From: an uncultured Synergistales bacterium
GTDB lineage: Bacteria; Synergistota; Synergistia; Synergistales; Aminobacteriaceae
Direction: 5' to 3'
Length of the DNA stretch: 64,000 bases
Assembly (NCBI GenBank): GCA_905233725.1
Contig: CAJOEM010000009.1
Location: 1 to 64,000 of the forward strand
Part shown: positions 26,589-35,067 of the stretch, piece after piece
Layout: every line of letters starts with the position of its first letter
Position numbering within the stretch: position 1 is the first letter of the stretch
The notes under the pieces: model-generated
Told to the model about the DNA's origin: nothing
The model's database searches: none
The model's input: only the letters and a program-made list of their open reading frames with translations
Translations under genes and position numbers: made by a program

Positions 26589-27581
26589 CTAATCTAGATT
26601 TCTAATCCAATCTGCGAGTTCAAGTGCAAAATACGTGATTATCATATCAGCTCCGGCTCTTGCAATCGAGAACGCGCTTTCCGTGACGACGTTCTGTTCA
26701 TTCAGCCAGCCGTTCATAGCAGCAGCTTTTATCATGGAATATTCGCCACTGACTGAGTACGCAGCGACTGGCACGAGAGTTTTTTCACGAACGCTCTTCA
26801 AAACGTCGAGATATGCCAACGCAGGTTTTATTATCAACATGTCAGCTCCCTCGTTTATGTCCAGCAAAGCTTCTTTAACAGCTTCACGAACGTTGCGGAA
26901 ATCCATCTGGTAAGTTTTTCGATCGCCGAATGCCGGTGCAGACCCCGCAGCTTCACGGAACGGTCCGTAAAACGACGAAGCATATTTCACGGCGTACGAG
27001 AGTATCGGAGTGTTAATGAAGCCGTTCTCGTCAAGTTTTGAGCGAATCGCAGCGACACGTCCGTCCATCATGTCCGACGGAGCGATTATGTCCGCACCAG
27101 CTTGAGCCTGAGATAGAGCAATTCTCGACAAAAATTCCAGTGATGAATCGTTGTCGATGATATTTTCGCCGTTGATGCTCTTGATTATGCCGCAGTGACC
27201 GTGACTTGTGTACTCGCACATGCAAACGTCGCCGATAATCGTAATATCCGGGAAATATTTTTTCGCAACGCGCATCGCATTCTGGATCACGCCGTTTTCA
27301 TCCCAGGCTGCAGTCGCGCATTCGTCTTTGTGATCAGGAATCCCGAACAGCAAAATTCCTCCGATATTTTTCTCAGCAACACGTTCGAGTATCTCAGGTA
27401 ATCTGTCCGGACTGTAGCGTTTTTGCCCGGGCATTGCGTCAATGTTCTCGATTATGTTTTTGCCCTCACGCACGAAAATCGGGTATATCAGCATTTTGCT
27501 GGAAAGTCTCGTCTCACATACTAAGTCGCGAATCGATTTTGTAATTCTCAAGCGTCTGGGGCGTATGGTAAGTTCTGTCAT
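26589..27581 (-). CDS. hemB: delta-aminolevulinic acid dehydratase (porphobilinogen synthase)
   Basis: Condenses two aminolevulinate molecules to porphobilinogen, the first common step to haem and cobalamin rings. The 330-residue protein keeps the zinc-binding cysteines in GDVCMCEYTSHGHCG (near residue 125) and both Schiff-base lysines (SYAVKYASSFYGPFR near 200 and LIIKPALAYLD near 252). Other family blocks include IAPSDMMDGRV and PVAAYSVSGEY. No other haem-ring gene is nearby; cobD in this window suggests the product may feed cobalamin synthesis. It starts one base after the epimerase ends. Confidence 0.97.
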   Translation of the reverse strand: MTELTIRPRRLRITKSIRDLVCETRLSSKMLIYPIFVREGKNIIENIDAMPGQKRYSPDRLPEILERVAEKNIGGILLFGIPDHKDECATAAWDENGVIQNAMRVAKKYFPDITIIGDVCMCEYTSHGHCGIIKSINGENIIDNDSSLEFLSRIALSQAQAGADIIAPSDMMDGRVAAIRSKLDENGFINTPILSYAVKYASSFYGPFREAAGSAPAFGDRKTYQMDFRNVREAVKEALLDINEGADMLIIKPALAYLDVLKSVREKTLVPVAAYSVSGEYSMIKAAAMNGWLNEQNVVTESAFSIARAGADMIITYFALELADWIRNLD

Positions 27582-27582
27582 G

Positions 27583-28602
27583 TTAAGCTAAACTCTCTTT
27601 CAAAAATTCCAAGCCTGTTTCGAGAGACACGATTGGCTCGTAATGCAAATATTTTCTTGCGAGCGATATATCAGCACAGGAACGCAGAATGTCGCCTGCT
27701 CTGGGTGATTCGTAATTCACGCGCAATTCCTGAGCCGGAGCAAATATCTTGTAAATCATACGGAGCAATTCGCTAAGACTTGTCTCGATTCCGCAGCCAA
27801 TATTGAAAACTTTCCCGGATACGTTCGGAGCCAGAGCTGCCAGCAGATTCGCAAGCACGATATTTTGAACAGAGCAGAAATCCCGAGTAGCTTTTCCATC
27901 GCCGAATATCACCGGAACTTCGGAATTTTTCACGCAATCGACCCATTTTGAGATCACAGCTGCGTATGCCCCGCTTGGATCCTGACGCTGCCCGAACACG
28001 TTGAAGTATCTGAAGCCAACGCATTCCAGTCCGTAAATGTTCGAGTAGAATTTTGCGCTGAGTTCGTTCATGTATTTTGTCAGTGCGTAAGTTGAGAGAA
28101 AATTTTCCGGATTGAAATTGAAACTGAGACTTGCTTCGAGTTTGGGAATTTCTGGGCTGTCACCGTAGACTGCGCTTGATGACGCGTACATGATTCGTTT
28201 CGCATGATTTGCTCTTGCTGCTTCGAGAATATTTGCGAATCCCTGAGCATTCGTTGCGTGATAATTTTGCGGCTGAGCCAGAGATTGCGGAACTGAGATT
28301 AACGCTGCGTGATGCAGAACGAAATCTATATTTTGCGTCGCGAGTTTACAGGTTTCGAAATCGTTTATAGAGCCGTTTATGAGCGTGAAATTTCCCGGAT
28401 TGATTCTCGTTGCGGATTTTATATTCTCGTGTTTACCTGTCGTGAAATTGTCCAGACCGATTACGCACTGATTCAGGCATAATAACGCTTCGACCAGGTT
28501 CGAGCCAATGAAGCCTGCTGCCCCAGTGACGAGCCAGCGAAATTTCTGTGTGTGTAAAATTTCTAGTTCAGGCACATTTGCGAGTAAATTTTCGTAGAGC
28601 AT
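27583..28602 (-). CDS. NAD-dependent sugar-nucleotide epimerase (UDP-GlcNAc/Glc 4-epimerase type)
   Basis: 339-residue extended short-chain dehydrogenase. The NAD motif is TGAAGFIGSNL near residue 30, with IGLDNFTTGKHENI next, the catalytic Ser in MYASSSAVYGDSP and the YALTK Tyr/Lys pair near 175. RYFNVFGQRQDPSGAYAAVI is typical of the WbpP-like UDP-N-acetylhexosamine 4-epimerases. Some 30 residues precede the Rossmann motif, as in WbpP. It lies between greA and hemB and is likely co-transcribed with both. Probable role: a precursor of surface polysaccharide. Exact substrate not determinable here. Confidence 0.88.
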   Translation of the reverse strand: MLYENLLANVPELEILHTQKFRWLVTGAAGFIGSNLVEALLCLNQCVIGLDNFTTGKHENIKSATRINPGNFTLINGSINDFETCKLATQNIDFVLHHAALISVPQSLAQPQNYHATNAQGFANILEAARANHAKRIMYASSSAVYGDSPEIPKLEASLSFNFNPENFLSTYALTKYMNELSAKFYSNIYGLECVGFRYFNVFGQRQDPSGAYAAVISKWVDCVKNSEVPVIFGDGKATRDFCSVQNIVLANLLAALAPNVSGKVFNIGCGIETSLSELLRMIYKIFAPAQELRVNYESPRAGDILRSCADISLARKYLHYEPIVSLETGLEFLKESLA

Positions 28603-28604
28603 AA

Positions 28605-29117
28605 TTATTTCTCGCGCATGATTGATAATATTCGCAATTTTCGGGTGCCGCGCGGGATTGTTACGCTGACTTCATCGCCGACGGAGTGACCGAGTATTGC
28701 CTGACCGACGGGGCTTTTCTGAGAGATACGCTGAATGCCGGACTGACTTACGCCCAAACTTGACAATTCTTCCGAGCCGACGAGTGAGTACGTGTGAACT
28801 TTCCCGGCTGAGTCCAAATCTTCGAGCTGAACTGTCAAGCCGATTGCGACTCTGCTGGTATCGAGTTTTTCTTCGTCAACGACTGTGACATTTCCCAACA
28901 TAGTTTCGAGTTCTAAGATTCTGCTTTCGACTTTGCTCTGTTCGTCCTTGGCTGCGGCGTATTCTGCGTTTTCACTCAAGTCACCAAAGCCTCTAGCGAC
29001 TTCGAGTTGTCTTGCAACTTCCTGACGACCTGCAGTTTTTAGATGCGTTAATTCTTCGACTAATTTTTTGTGACCGCTTCGAGTTAGTATTACCTGCGAA
29101 TCATTTTTCTTGGGCAT
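28605..29117 (-). CDS. greA: transcription elongation factor GreA
   Basis: Releases backtracked RNA polymerase by stimulating transcript cleavage. In 170 residues: an N-terminal coiled coil (LVEELTHLKTAGRQEVARQL, then LSENAEYAAAKDEQSKVESRI, given here in pieces) with the acidic tip DLSENAEY, and a C-terminal FKBP-like domain with the family ending SPVGQAILGHSVGDEVSVTIP. A little longer than the usual 158 residues, mainly through an N-terminal extension. It heads the greA-epimerase-hemB run, divergent from the Bax-inhibitor-like gene. Confidence 0.96.
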   Translation of the reverse strand: MPKKNDSQVILTRSGHKKLVEELTHLKTAGRQEVARQLEVARGFGDLSENAEYAAAKDEQSKVESRILELETMLGNVTVVDEEKLDTSRVAIGLTVQLEDLDSAGKVHTYSLVGSEELSSLGVSQSGIQRISQKSPVGQAILGHSVGDEVSVTIPRGTRKLRILSIMREK

Positions 29118-29257
29118 GATAAATTCTCCTGAGTTAATAATAGAATATTTTTCTGACTGAGAGATTCTAGCATAAATTCAGACGCACATTTACTCACGCG
29201 CCGATAATGTGCGATAATACTTCGCGAAATATTTATTCAGAAAGGCATGTGATATTC

Positions 29258-29989
29258 ATGGCGGATTTTTTCACGCAAACGAGTTCGGATTTAACATACG
29301 GGTATGATTCGACAAGAGCAGATGTTGCGAACGAATTATTCAGGAAAGTTTACGGATATATGGCGATGGGATTGATTCTCACGTCATTGATGGCATATTT
29401 CACGGCATCAAGTCGAGCTATGCTGGAATTTTTCTTTTCGTCGCAAGTCCCAATGCTTGTAGTTGCAGTTGCGGAAATTGGTCTCGTAATATTTTTGTCG
29501 AGTGCGATTAACAGGATCGAATCGAGTACGGCGTTAATATGTTTCGCAGCGTACAGTATTTTGAACGGAATATTATGTTCGAGTGTGTTGCTTGTTTACA
29601 CGCAGGAGAGTGTTCATCAGGCGTTTTTCACGACAGCAGGAATGTTCGGAGCGATGAGCTTGTACGGATTATTCACGAAGCGCGATTTGACGAGTTGGGG
29701 AAGTTTCCTGACGATGGGTTTATTCGGAATAATCATTGCGTCTGTGATAAATTTATTTTTCGGATCGATGCGTGCGGATTTTGTTATAAGCATTCTGGGC
29801 ATAATAATTTTCCTGGGATTGACGGCTTGGGACACTTGGAAGATTAAGAATCTCGCGAATGAAATCGGATTTGATTCGCAGCAATCCGGAGCTGTGAGCA
29901 AAGTCGCGATAATCGGAGCATTAGCTTTGTATCTTGATTTCGTGAATATATTCCTGTATCTGGTGAGATTGTTTGGTCGCAGGAAGTGA
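29258..29989 (+). CDS. Bax inhibitor-1 (YbhL/YccA) family membrane protein
   Basis: 243-residue protein with seven hydrophobic segments between residues about 35 and 240, matching the BI-1/UPF0005 family. Conserved parts include FRKVYGYMAMGLILTSLMAY, TAGMFGAMSLYGLFTKRDL and a C-terminal ALYLDFVNIFLYLVRLFGRR, the family's usual end with aspartates facing the pore. Bacterial relatives behave as pH-sensitive Ca2+ leak channels; that role is inferred here. The ATG at 29258 is preferred to an upstream ATG at 29207 because of alignment with the family N-terminus. The GH13 gene follows after six bases. Confidence 0.92.
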   Translation: MADFFTQTSSDLTYGYDSTRADVANELFRKVYGYMAMGLILTSLMAYFTASSRAMLEFFFSSQVPMLVVAVAEIGLVIFLSSAINRIESSTALICFAAYSILNGILCSSVLLVYTQESVHQAFFTTAGMFGAMSLYGLFTKRDLTSWGSFLTMGLFGIIIASVINLFFGSMRADFVISILGIIIFLGLTAWDTWKIKNLANEIGFDSQQSGAVSKVAIIGALALYLDFVNIFLYLVRLFGRRK

Positions 29990-29995
29990 AAGTAA

Positions 29996-31753
29996 ATGCT
30001 CATGGTACGCTTTATATTACACAAGTTCGCAATATTCGGAGCGCTGGCAATTATATTTATTTTTGCATATCCTGTATTTGCTGAGGTCAACATGACTGAG
30101 AAAAATTTGAATTTGAAATGGTGGCAGAAGTCGATCGTTTACCAGATTTATCCCAAGAGTTTTCAGGACACGGATAATTCAGGAACTGGAGATTTACCCG
30201 GAATAACGCAGCATCTTGATTACGTGAAATCATTGGGAGCTGGAGCTATTTGGATATCGCCTTTTTATCCGTCACCCGGGGTTGATAACGGTTACGATGT
30301 GTCGGATTATGTCGGGATAGATCCGAAATACGGCACGATGGCAGATTTCGAAAAATTGATTCGTGAGGCAAAATCGCGTGATATTCGAATCGTGATGGAT
30401 CTGGTTTTCAATCATACGTCGAATCAGCACGCGTGGTTTTTGGAATCGAGTTCGAGCCGTGATAATTCGAAAGCAGACTGGTATATATGGCGCGACGAAC
30501 CCACGAATTGGCGATCGATTTTCGGTGGCAGTGCTTGGACGTGGTGTGAATCTCGAAAGCAATATTATCTGCACACGTTCGCAGTTGAGCAGCCCGATCT
30601 GAATTGGGAAAATCCCGAAGTTCGAAAAGCATTATTTGACGCAGCGAATTTCTGGCTATCGAAGGGTGTCGGCGGCTTCAGAATTGACGCTATCACGTAT
30701 ATCAAGAAGCCCGAGAAGTTTGAGAATTTTGAACCTGATGGAATTGACGGCTTGAGATCGATTCATGATATTACGGCGAATAGTCCTGGGATTTTAGATT
30801 TCCTGCGCGAGTTTAAGCGTGAAGTTTTCGATGGACATGATATTTTCACAGTCGGAGAAGCTAACGGTGTGCCGAGTGATGAGTTGAAATACTGGTCTGG
30901 CGAGTATGGCGTTTTCGACATGATATTTGAATTTAACGTGACGAGATTGCCGTTTGCGAAACATGGGGAATTTTGGTGTAAGCCGTCTGACTGGACGATT
31001 CTGGATTTAAAGAACGCGATTAATTCGACGCAACAGGGTGCAAAAAAAACCTGGTGTCCGGTATTTTTTGAGAATCACGATGAGCCACGCAGTGTGAATC
31101 ACTTTTTCCCGAGTAACGCCGATCGAAAGAAAGCAGCGAGAGCTTTGGCAGTAATGCTGATGACGCTGAGAGGCACGCCGTTTGTATTTCAGGGCGAGGA
31201 ATTGGGCGCGATTAACGTTGATTGGGATAATATCGAGATGTTCGATGACCTGTCTACGAGATGGCAGTATGATTTTGCGCTTCAGGACGGATTTTCGCGC
31301 GAGGAAGCTATGAAGGCTGTGAGATTTTTCTCTCGTGATAACGCCCGAACGCCGATGCAATGGAACTCGCAAGCCAACGCTGGATTTACGCCAGAGAATG
31401 TGAAGCCTTGGCTGCCGGTGAACTCGAGTTATAAATTCATCAACGTGGAATCCGAAGAGCAAGACCCGGAATCGATTCTGAATTTTTACCGTGAGCTTGT
31501 GAGATTCAGGAGTCAGAATCCGGAATTACTGTCTGGTGAATATGAGTTTTTGTTGCCGAATGACGAGAAGATTTTTGCGTATTCTCGCGCTCAGAAAATA
31601 ATTGTTGCGGTGAATCTTTCGACGAGTGAAGCTGAATTGCCCGAAGAATTTCTCACTAACACGCAGCTTTTGCTTGACACGGAGTCCGGAACAAGTGTGA
31701 ATCCGAGATTGCTTCGTGGACTTGAGGCACGGATTTATAAATTGGGAATGTAG
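29996..31753 (+). CDS. exported GH13 alpha-glucosidase (oligo-1,6-glucosidase type)
   Basis: 585-residue alpha-amylase-superfamily enzyme acting on short alpha-glucosides. After a signal peptide or membrane anchor (residues about 8-30, FAIFGALAIIFIFAYPVFA) come the conserved blocks: DLVFNHTS, GFRIDAITYI with nucleophile Asp near residue 230, VGEANG with acid/base Glu near 287, and ENHDEPRSVNHF near 360. RDNARTPMQWNSQANAGFT and a C-terminal beta domain (from about 510) follow the oligo-1,6-glucosidase/trehalose-6-phosphate hydrolase group. Most members of this subfamily are cytoplasmic, so the export signal is notable. Linkage specificity cannot be set from sequence alone. Confidence 0.92.
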   Translation: MLMVRFILHKFAIFGALAIIFIFAYPVFAEVNMTEKNLNLKWWQKSIVYQIYPKSFQDTDNSGTGDLPGITQHLDYVKSLGAGAIWISPFYPSPGVDNGYDVSDYVGIDPKYGTMADFEKLIREAKSRDIRIVMDLVFNHTSNQHAWFLESSSSRDNSKADWYIWRDEPTNWRSIFGGSAWTWCESRKQYYLHTFAVEQPDLNWENPEVRKALFDAANFWLSKGVGGFRIDAITYIKKPEKFENFEPDGIDGLRSIHDITANSPGILDFLREFKREVFDGHDIFTVGEANGVPSDELKYWSGEYGVFDMIFEFNVTRLPFAKHGEFWCKPSDWTILDLKNAINSTQQGAKKTWCPVFFENHDEPRSVNHFFPSNADRKKAARALAVMLMTLRGTPFVFQGEELGAINVDWDNIEMFDDLSTRWQYDFALQDGFSREEAMKAVRFFSRDNARTPMQWNSQANAGFTPENVKPWLPVNSSYKFINVESEEQDPESILNFYRELVRFRSQNPELLSGEYEFLLPNDEKIFAYSRAQKIIVAVNLSTSEAELPEEFLTNTQLLLDTESGTSVNPRLLRGLEARIYKLGM

Positions 31754-31786
31754 CCTTCGAACTTAGCGATAAATTCAGGAATGAAT

Positions 31787-31824
31787 AATTATCGGAGAGA
31801 AATTTGGTTGCAGCCTCGATAATT
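31787..31824. terminator. possible bidirectional terminator
   Basis: Arms AATTATCG and CGATAATT (8 perfect pairs, 22-base loop) between the convergent glucosidase and Rpn nuclease genes, followed on the plus strand by a T-rich run. The stem is short and AT-rich. Confidence 0.35.
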
Positions 31825-31860
31825 TTCTGCGACTATTTTTCTCCCCCTTTTAAATCAGGA

Positions 31861-32679
31861 TCATTGTGAGCCAAGAATCGAAACCCTAAGTTTTTCTATA
31901 ATTGCAGGGTCTATTCCAGCATCTTTCAGAATGAGTGTTGTCATATCGAGAGTTTTCTTCTCACCGATAGAGATCCCCTCAGCTCTGCCCTCAGCCTTGC
32001 CCCTAGCCATAGCCTCATCAATCAAAGTTAATCTGTCAAGTTTCGTTAACATGTATTTTCGCCTCCAAGCTGCGTTTTGTTTCGCATATTTTAGTTTCTT
32101 CTCAAGTTTTTTCACAAATGAATCTTGAGACGTTATGCCTCGCACAAGATCGTCAGCTTTTCCCCTCGTACTCAAAAAAATCGTTCTGAGCCCGTCATCG
32201 AGAAATAAATCCCGTTCTTGAACACAAATATTCCTGAACTCGTAAAAATGTCGTTCCGAATCGAATACCCCAAAATCGCAAATAAAAATCACGATTGCTT
32301 CTGGAATGTCGTCGTACTTTCTAATCTCGTCCCTGTCCAAAATGTCAATGTCAATATACGAGTGATAAATTCTTGTACGTTTCTGGATATTATCTTGATT
32401 CGTAGTCTGCATCTCGATATTTATGACTCTGTTCGCGTCATCTTCAACGTAAACGTCAAATCTAACACCGCGACTTTCTAAAGTTCCCCTGACATTCTTT
32501 TGAAGAAGCGGATCAGTTACGCGTTTAATTTTTAAGTCGGGAAGAATAATTTGCACGAGTTCAAGACAAAGTTCAGCGTCCTGAAAAATTTTCCCGAACA
32601 AAAAATCATTCGCCAGCGTCAAATTCTCCCAACGTTCTTCGTACGGCAAATCTAATTTCTCAAAATCTTCATCGTTCAA
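31861..32679 (-). CDS. Rpn family (PD-(D/E)XK) nuclease/transposase-like protein
   Basis: 272-residue member of the Rpn/PDDEXK_2 family, whose studied members are recombination-promoting DNA endonucleases. The catalytic core is near residue 73: RFDVYVEDDANRVINIEMQ, with the Asp and the Glu of the E-x-Q/K pair, following RGTLESRGV. The N-terminal WENLTLANDFLFGKIFQD block is typical. The C-terminal part has a Gly/Glu-rich GKAEGRAEGISIGEKK helix often seen in these proteins. TTG start at 32679 with GGGAG 7 bases upstream. It is divergent from a Sel1-repeat gene over only 56 bases. Such genes occur in many scattered copies in gut bacteria. Confidence 0.88.
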   Translation of the reverse strand: MNDEDFEKLDLPYEERWENLTLANDFLFGKIFQDAELCLELVQIILPDLKIKRVTDPLLQKNVRGTLESRGVRFDVYVEDDANRVINIEMQTTNQDNIQKRTRIYHSYIDIDILDRDEIRKYDDIPEAIVIFICDFGVFDSERHFYEFRNICVQERDLFLDDGLRTIFLSTRGKADDLVRGITSQDSFVKKLEKKLKYAKQNAAWRRKYMLTKLDRLTLIDEAMARGKAEGRAEGISIGEKKTLDMTTLILKDAGIDPAIIEKLRVSILGSQ

Positions 32680-32735
32680 TCAATCACTCCCTTTCCGAAC
32701 TCAAAATTATTTTCGGAAGGTGAGGGTGACTATCA

Positions 32736-33590
32736 GTGGCTAGCTGTGAACCTGAAGAAGTTCAGTCGCAATTTGATGAATGGAAACGTAAACAAGATGA
32801 GGAGCTAAGACAACGTACAGCAGAAATCAAGCATCAGTTGGATGAAGCTCAGAGAAAGTTTGCTGAATCTTTTACACGGAACGAACATAACGAACATAAC
32901 GAACAGAACGAACTCGAACTAACGGACGCTAAATCGCAATTTGAGTTGGGACATATGTATCACCGGAAAGGAAATTACGGGAAAGCAGCCGAATATTATT
33001 TGCAAGCTTCTCAACAAGGAAACGTTGATGCGAAACGCATGTTGGGAGATATGTATTACTGGCACGCATCAGATTTCGATGAAGCAGCCAAGTGGTACAA
33101 CAGAGCCGCACAAACTTGCCTCGAAGCTGCTGAACAGGGAAATTCTGAAGCTCAGTACAAATTGGGCGAAGTTTACAATTCAGCGATGGATTACGATAAT
33201 GCGTTCAAATGGTGGAAAAAATCCGCTGAACAGGGACATGCAAAAGCTCAACTCTGGTTGGCGCATCTGTATGACATGGGCAGGGGAGTTGAACAAGATC
33301 ATAACGAGGCATTAAGATTATGGGAGAAATCTGCTGAACAAGGAAATTCAGCTGCCCAATACAATTTGGGATTGATTTACGATTACGGCATATTCGTCAA
33401 CGAAGACAAGATCAAAGCGTTCGAGTTCTACAAAAAATCCGCCGAACAGGGAGAACGTTCTGCGCAATATAATCTGGGACATTTTTACAGATTGGGTTTA
33501 GGAGGAGCGGCGAAAGATAAAGCTGAGGCTGCTAAATGGTACAAGAGAGCTGCTGAACAAGGGGACGTTAATGCTCTACGTTACTTGTGA
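32736..33590 (+). CDS. Sel1-like tetratricopeptide repeat protein
   Basis: 284 residues with no signal peptide. Residues 1-45 are a charged, probably coiled-coil helix; residues 49-58 are a small NEHNEHNEQNE repeat made by a nine-base tandem repeat near 32880-32912. From about residue 68 there are five to six Sel1 repeats with the pattern AQYNLGLIYDYG...AFEFYKKSAEQG. These form a helical solenoid for protein binding. The GTG start at 32736 has GGTGAGGG upstream. It is divergent from the Rpn nuclease and may form a functional pair with it, but that is a guess. Confidence 0.88.
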   Translation: MASCEPEEVQSQFDEWKRKQDEELRQRTAEIKHQLDEAQRKFAESFTRNEHNEHNEQNELELTDAKSQFELGHMYHRKGNYGKAAEYYLQASQQGNVDAKRMLGDMYYWHASDFDEAAKWYNRAAQTCLEAAEQGNSEAQYKLGEVYNSAMDYDNAFKWWKKSAEQGHAKAQLWLAHLYDMGRGVEQDHNEALRLWEKSAEQGNSAAQYNLGLIYDYGIFVNEDKIKAFEFYKKSAEQGERSAQYNLGHFYRLGLGGAAKDKAEAAKWYKRAAEQGDVNALRYL

Positions 33591-33594
33591 CGCA

Positions 33595-33652
33595 AAAATA
33601 CAGTTCCTGAAAATTCTCCTGAAAATTCGCAAATTCTCAAGAACTGTATTTT
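33595..33652. terminator. bidirectional terminator
   Basis: Perfect 12-base arms AAAATACAGTTC and GAACTGTATTTT enclose a 34-base loop containing two CCTGAAAATTC copies. It sits between the convergent Sel1-repeat and MATE genes and has A/T ends suiting either direction. Confidence 0.6.
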
Positions 33653-33660
33653 CTCACGCG

Positions 33661-35019
33661 CTATAATTTCGAAATCATTCTGTCCCAGCCGATCCTGAAA
33701 ATGTGAACGTACATTAATGCGCAACAAACAAACCAGCCAACAGGATAGCCAATCGCGATGAAATATATCGAACTCGTCAATCGCGAAATCACGAATAGAT
33801 ATATCTGCCGGAACAACACGAACGAAAATAACATGATTAACATCGGCGTCTTAGCGTCTCCAACTCCTCGCAGCGCTCCAGCCTGAACCTGATTGTTCAC
33901 GTTCAACGGGTCAAACGGGCAATTCAATCGCAGAAATAACACGCCGTAATACAAAACTTGCGCATCATCGTTGAATAATTCCACGATTTGTCGCGTGAAT
34001 AAATATATCGTCGCAATCACACAAAGCGAAATCCCAGTCGAAATTGCTAATCCAGTTTTTACTCCGCGTTTTATTCGTTCAGGCTTTCTCGCACCGGCAT
34101 TCTGTCCAACAAAAGTCGTCACTGCCATAGCCATGCTCTGCGTCGGAAGCGTAACAAATGCGTCAACTCGTGCGTAAATTCCCCAACCTGCCGTACTCGC
34201 TGCTCCGTATGAATTTATGTACGATTGCACAAACACGTTCGAGAACGAAGTCAACGCCATCTGAAATCCCGCAGGAAATCCTAACGCAATCACTCGCTTC
34301 AAAATTTTTCCGTCAATCTTCATCTCGCGCATTCTCAAACTGTGGCATTCGTCCGAGTGAAATAATATCCAGAAAATTATCGCTCCAGATACAAATTGCG
34401 AAATTATCGTGGCATACGCAACACCAGCAACTCCGGATTCAAATTGCAGCACGAATACAAGATCCAGAATTATGTTCAGGATCGACGACAATATCAGAAA
34501 ATATAACGGCCGCTTCGAGTCACCAACTGCACGCAAAATAGCTGAACCCATGTTGTAAAGCATCGAGCCGAATAATCCCAGCGAATAAATTTGCAGGTAA
34601 ACTACAGCTTCACGCATCACGCTCTCCGGAGTGTTCATCATTCGCAAAAGCCACGGCGTTATCAAATAGCCAATTCCGGAAATCATAAGCGACAAGATCA
34701 CTCCCGAAAAAACTGCCGTATGTGTAGACTTTCGCAAATTAGGAATATCTTTCGCGCCGAAATATTGCGAGATCAGAATACTAGCTCCCATTGTGAGACC
34801 GATAAACAAGCCGATTAACGTGATCACAATCGGAATCGTAGACGTGACAGCTCCCAAAGCATCAGCTCCGACAAAATTTCCGACAACGACACTGTCAACG
34901 GTGTTATATAACTGCTGAAAAATATTCCCGGCTAACAACGGCAATGCAAACGCAGTCAATTCTTTCCAAATCGATCCCTCAGTCATGTCTCGCACTGTCG
35001 AAGATCTCACGTCACTCAA
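33661..35019 (-). CDS. MATE family efflux transporter
   Basis: 452-residue multidrug and toxic compound extrusion transporter with twelve hydrophobic segments in two similar halves. Typical N-terminal motif: FALPLLAGNIFQQLYNTVDSVVVGNFVG (seen at residues about 23-50, quoted in part), with the matching VIALGFPAGFQMALTSFSNVF in the second half. The subfamily resembles clostridial MepA/DinF-like Na+-driven pumps. Start: TTG at 35019 preceded by GGGGGA; ATG at 34986 is a possible alternative. cobD lies upstream on the same strand. Substrate unknown. Confidence 0.93.
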   Translation of the reverse strand: MSDVRSSTVRDMTEGSIWKELTAFALPLLAGNIFQQLYNTVDSVVVGNFVGADALGAVTSTIPIVITLIGLFIGLTMGASILISQYFGAKDIPNLRKSTHTAVFSGVILSLMISGIGYLITPWLLRMMNTPESVMREAVVYLQIYSLGLFGSMLYNMGSAILRAVGDSKRPLYFLILSSILNIILDLVFVLQFESGVAGVAYATIISQFVSGAIIFWILFHSDECHSLRMREMKIDGKILKRVIALGFPAGFQMALTSFSNVFVQSYINSYGAASTAGWGIYARVDAFVTLPTQSMAMAVTTFVGQNAGARKPERIKRGVKTGLAISTGISLCVIATIYLFTRQIVELFNDDAQVLYYGVLFLRLNCPFDPLNVNNQVQAGALRGVGDAKTPMLIMLFSFVLFRQIYLFVISRLTSSIYFIAIGYPVGWFVCCALMYVHIFRIGWDRMISKL

Positions 35020-35067
35020 TCAAAATCCCCCATTCTCAAATTCTCTAAATAATTCTCACGTCACATT

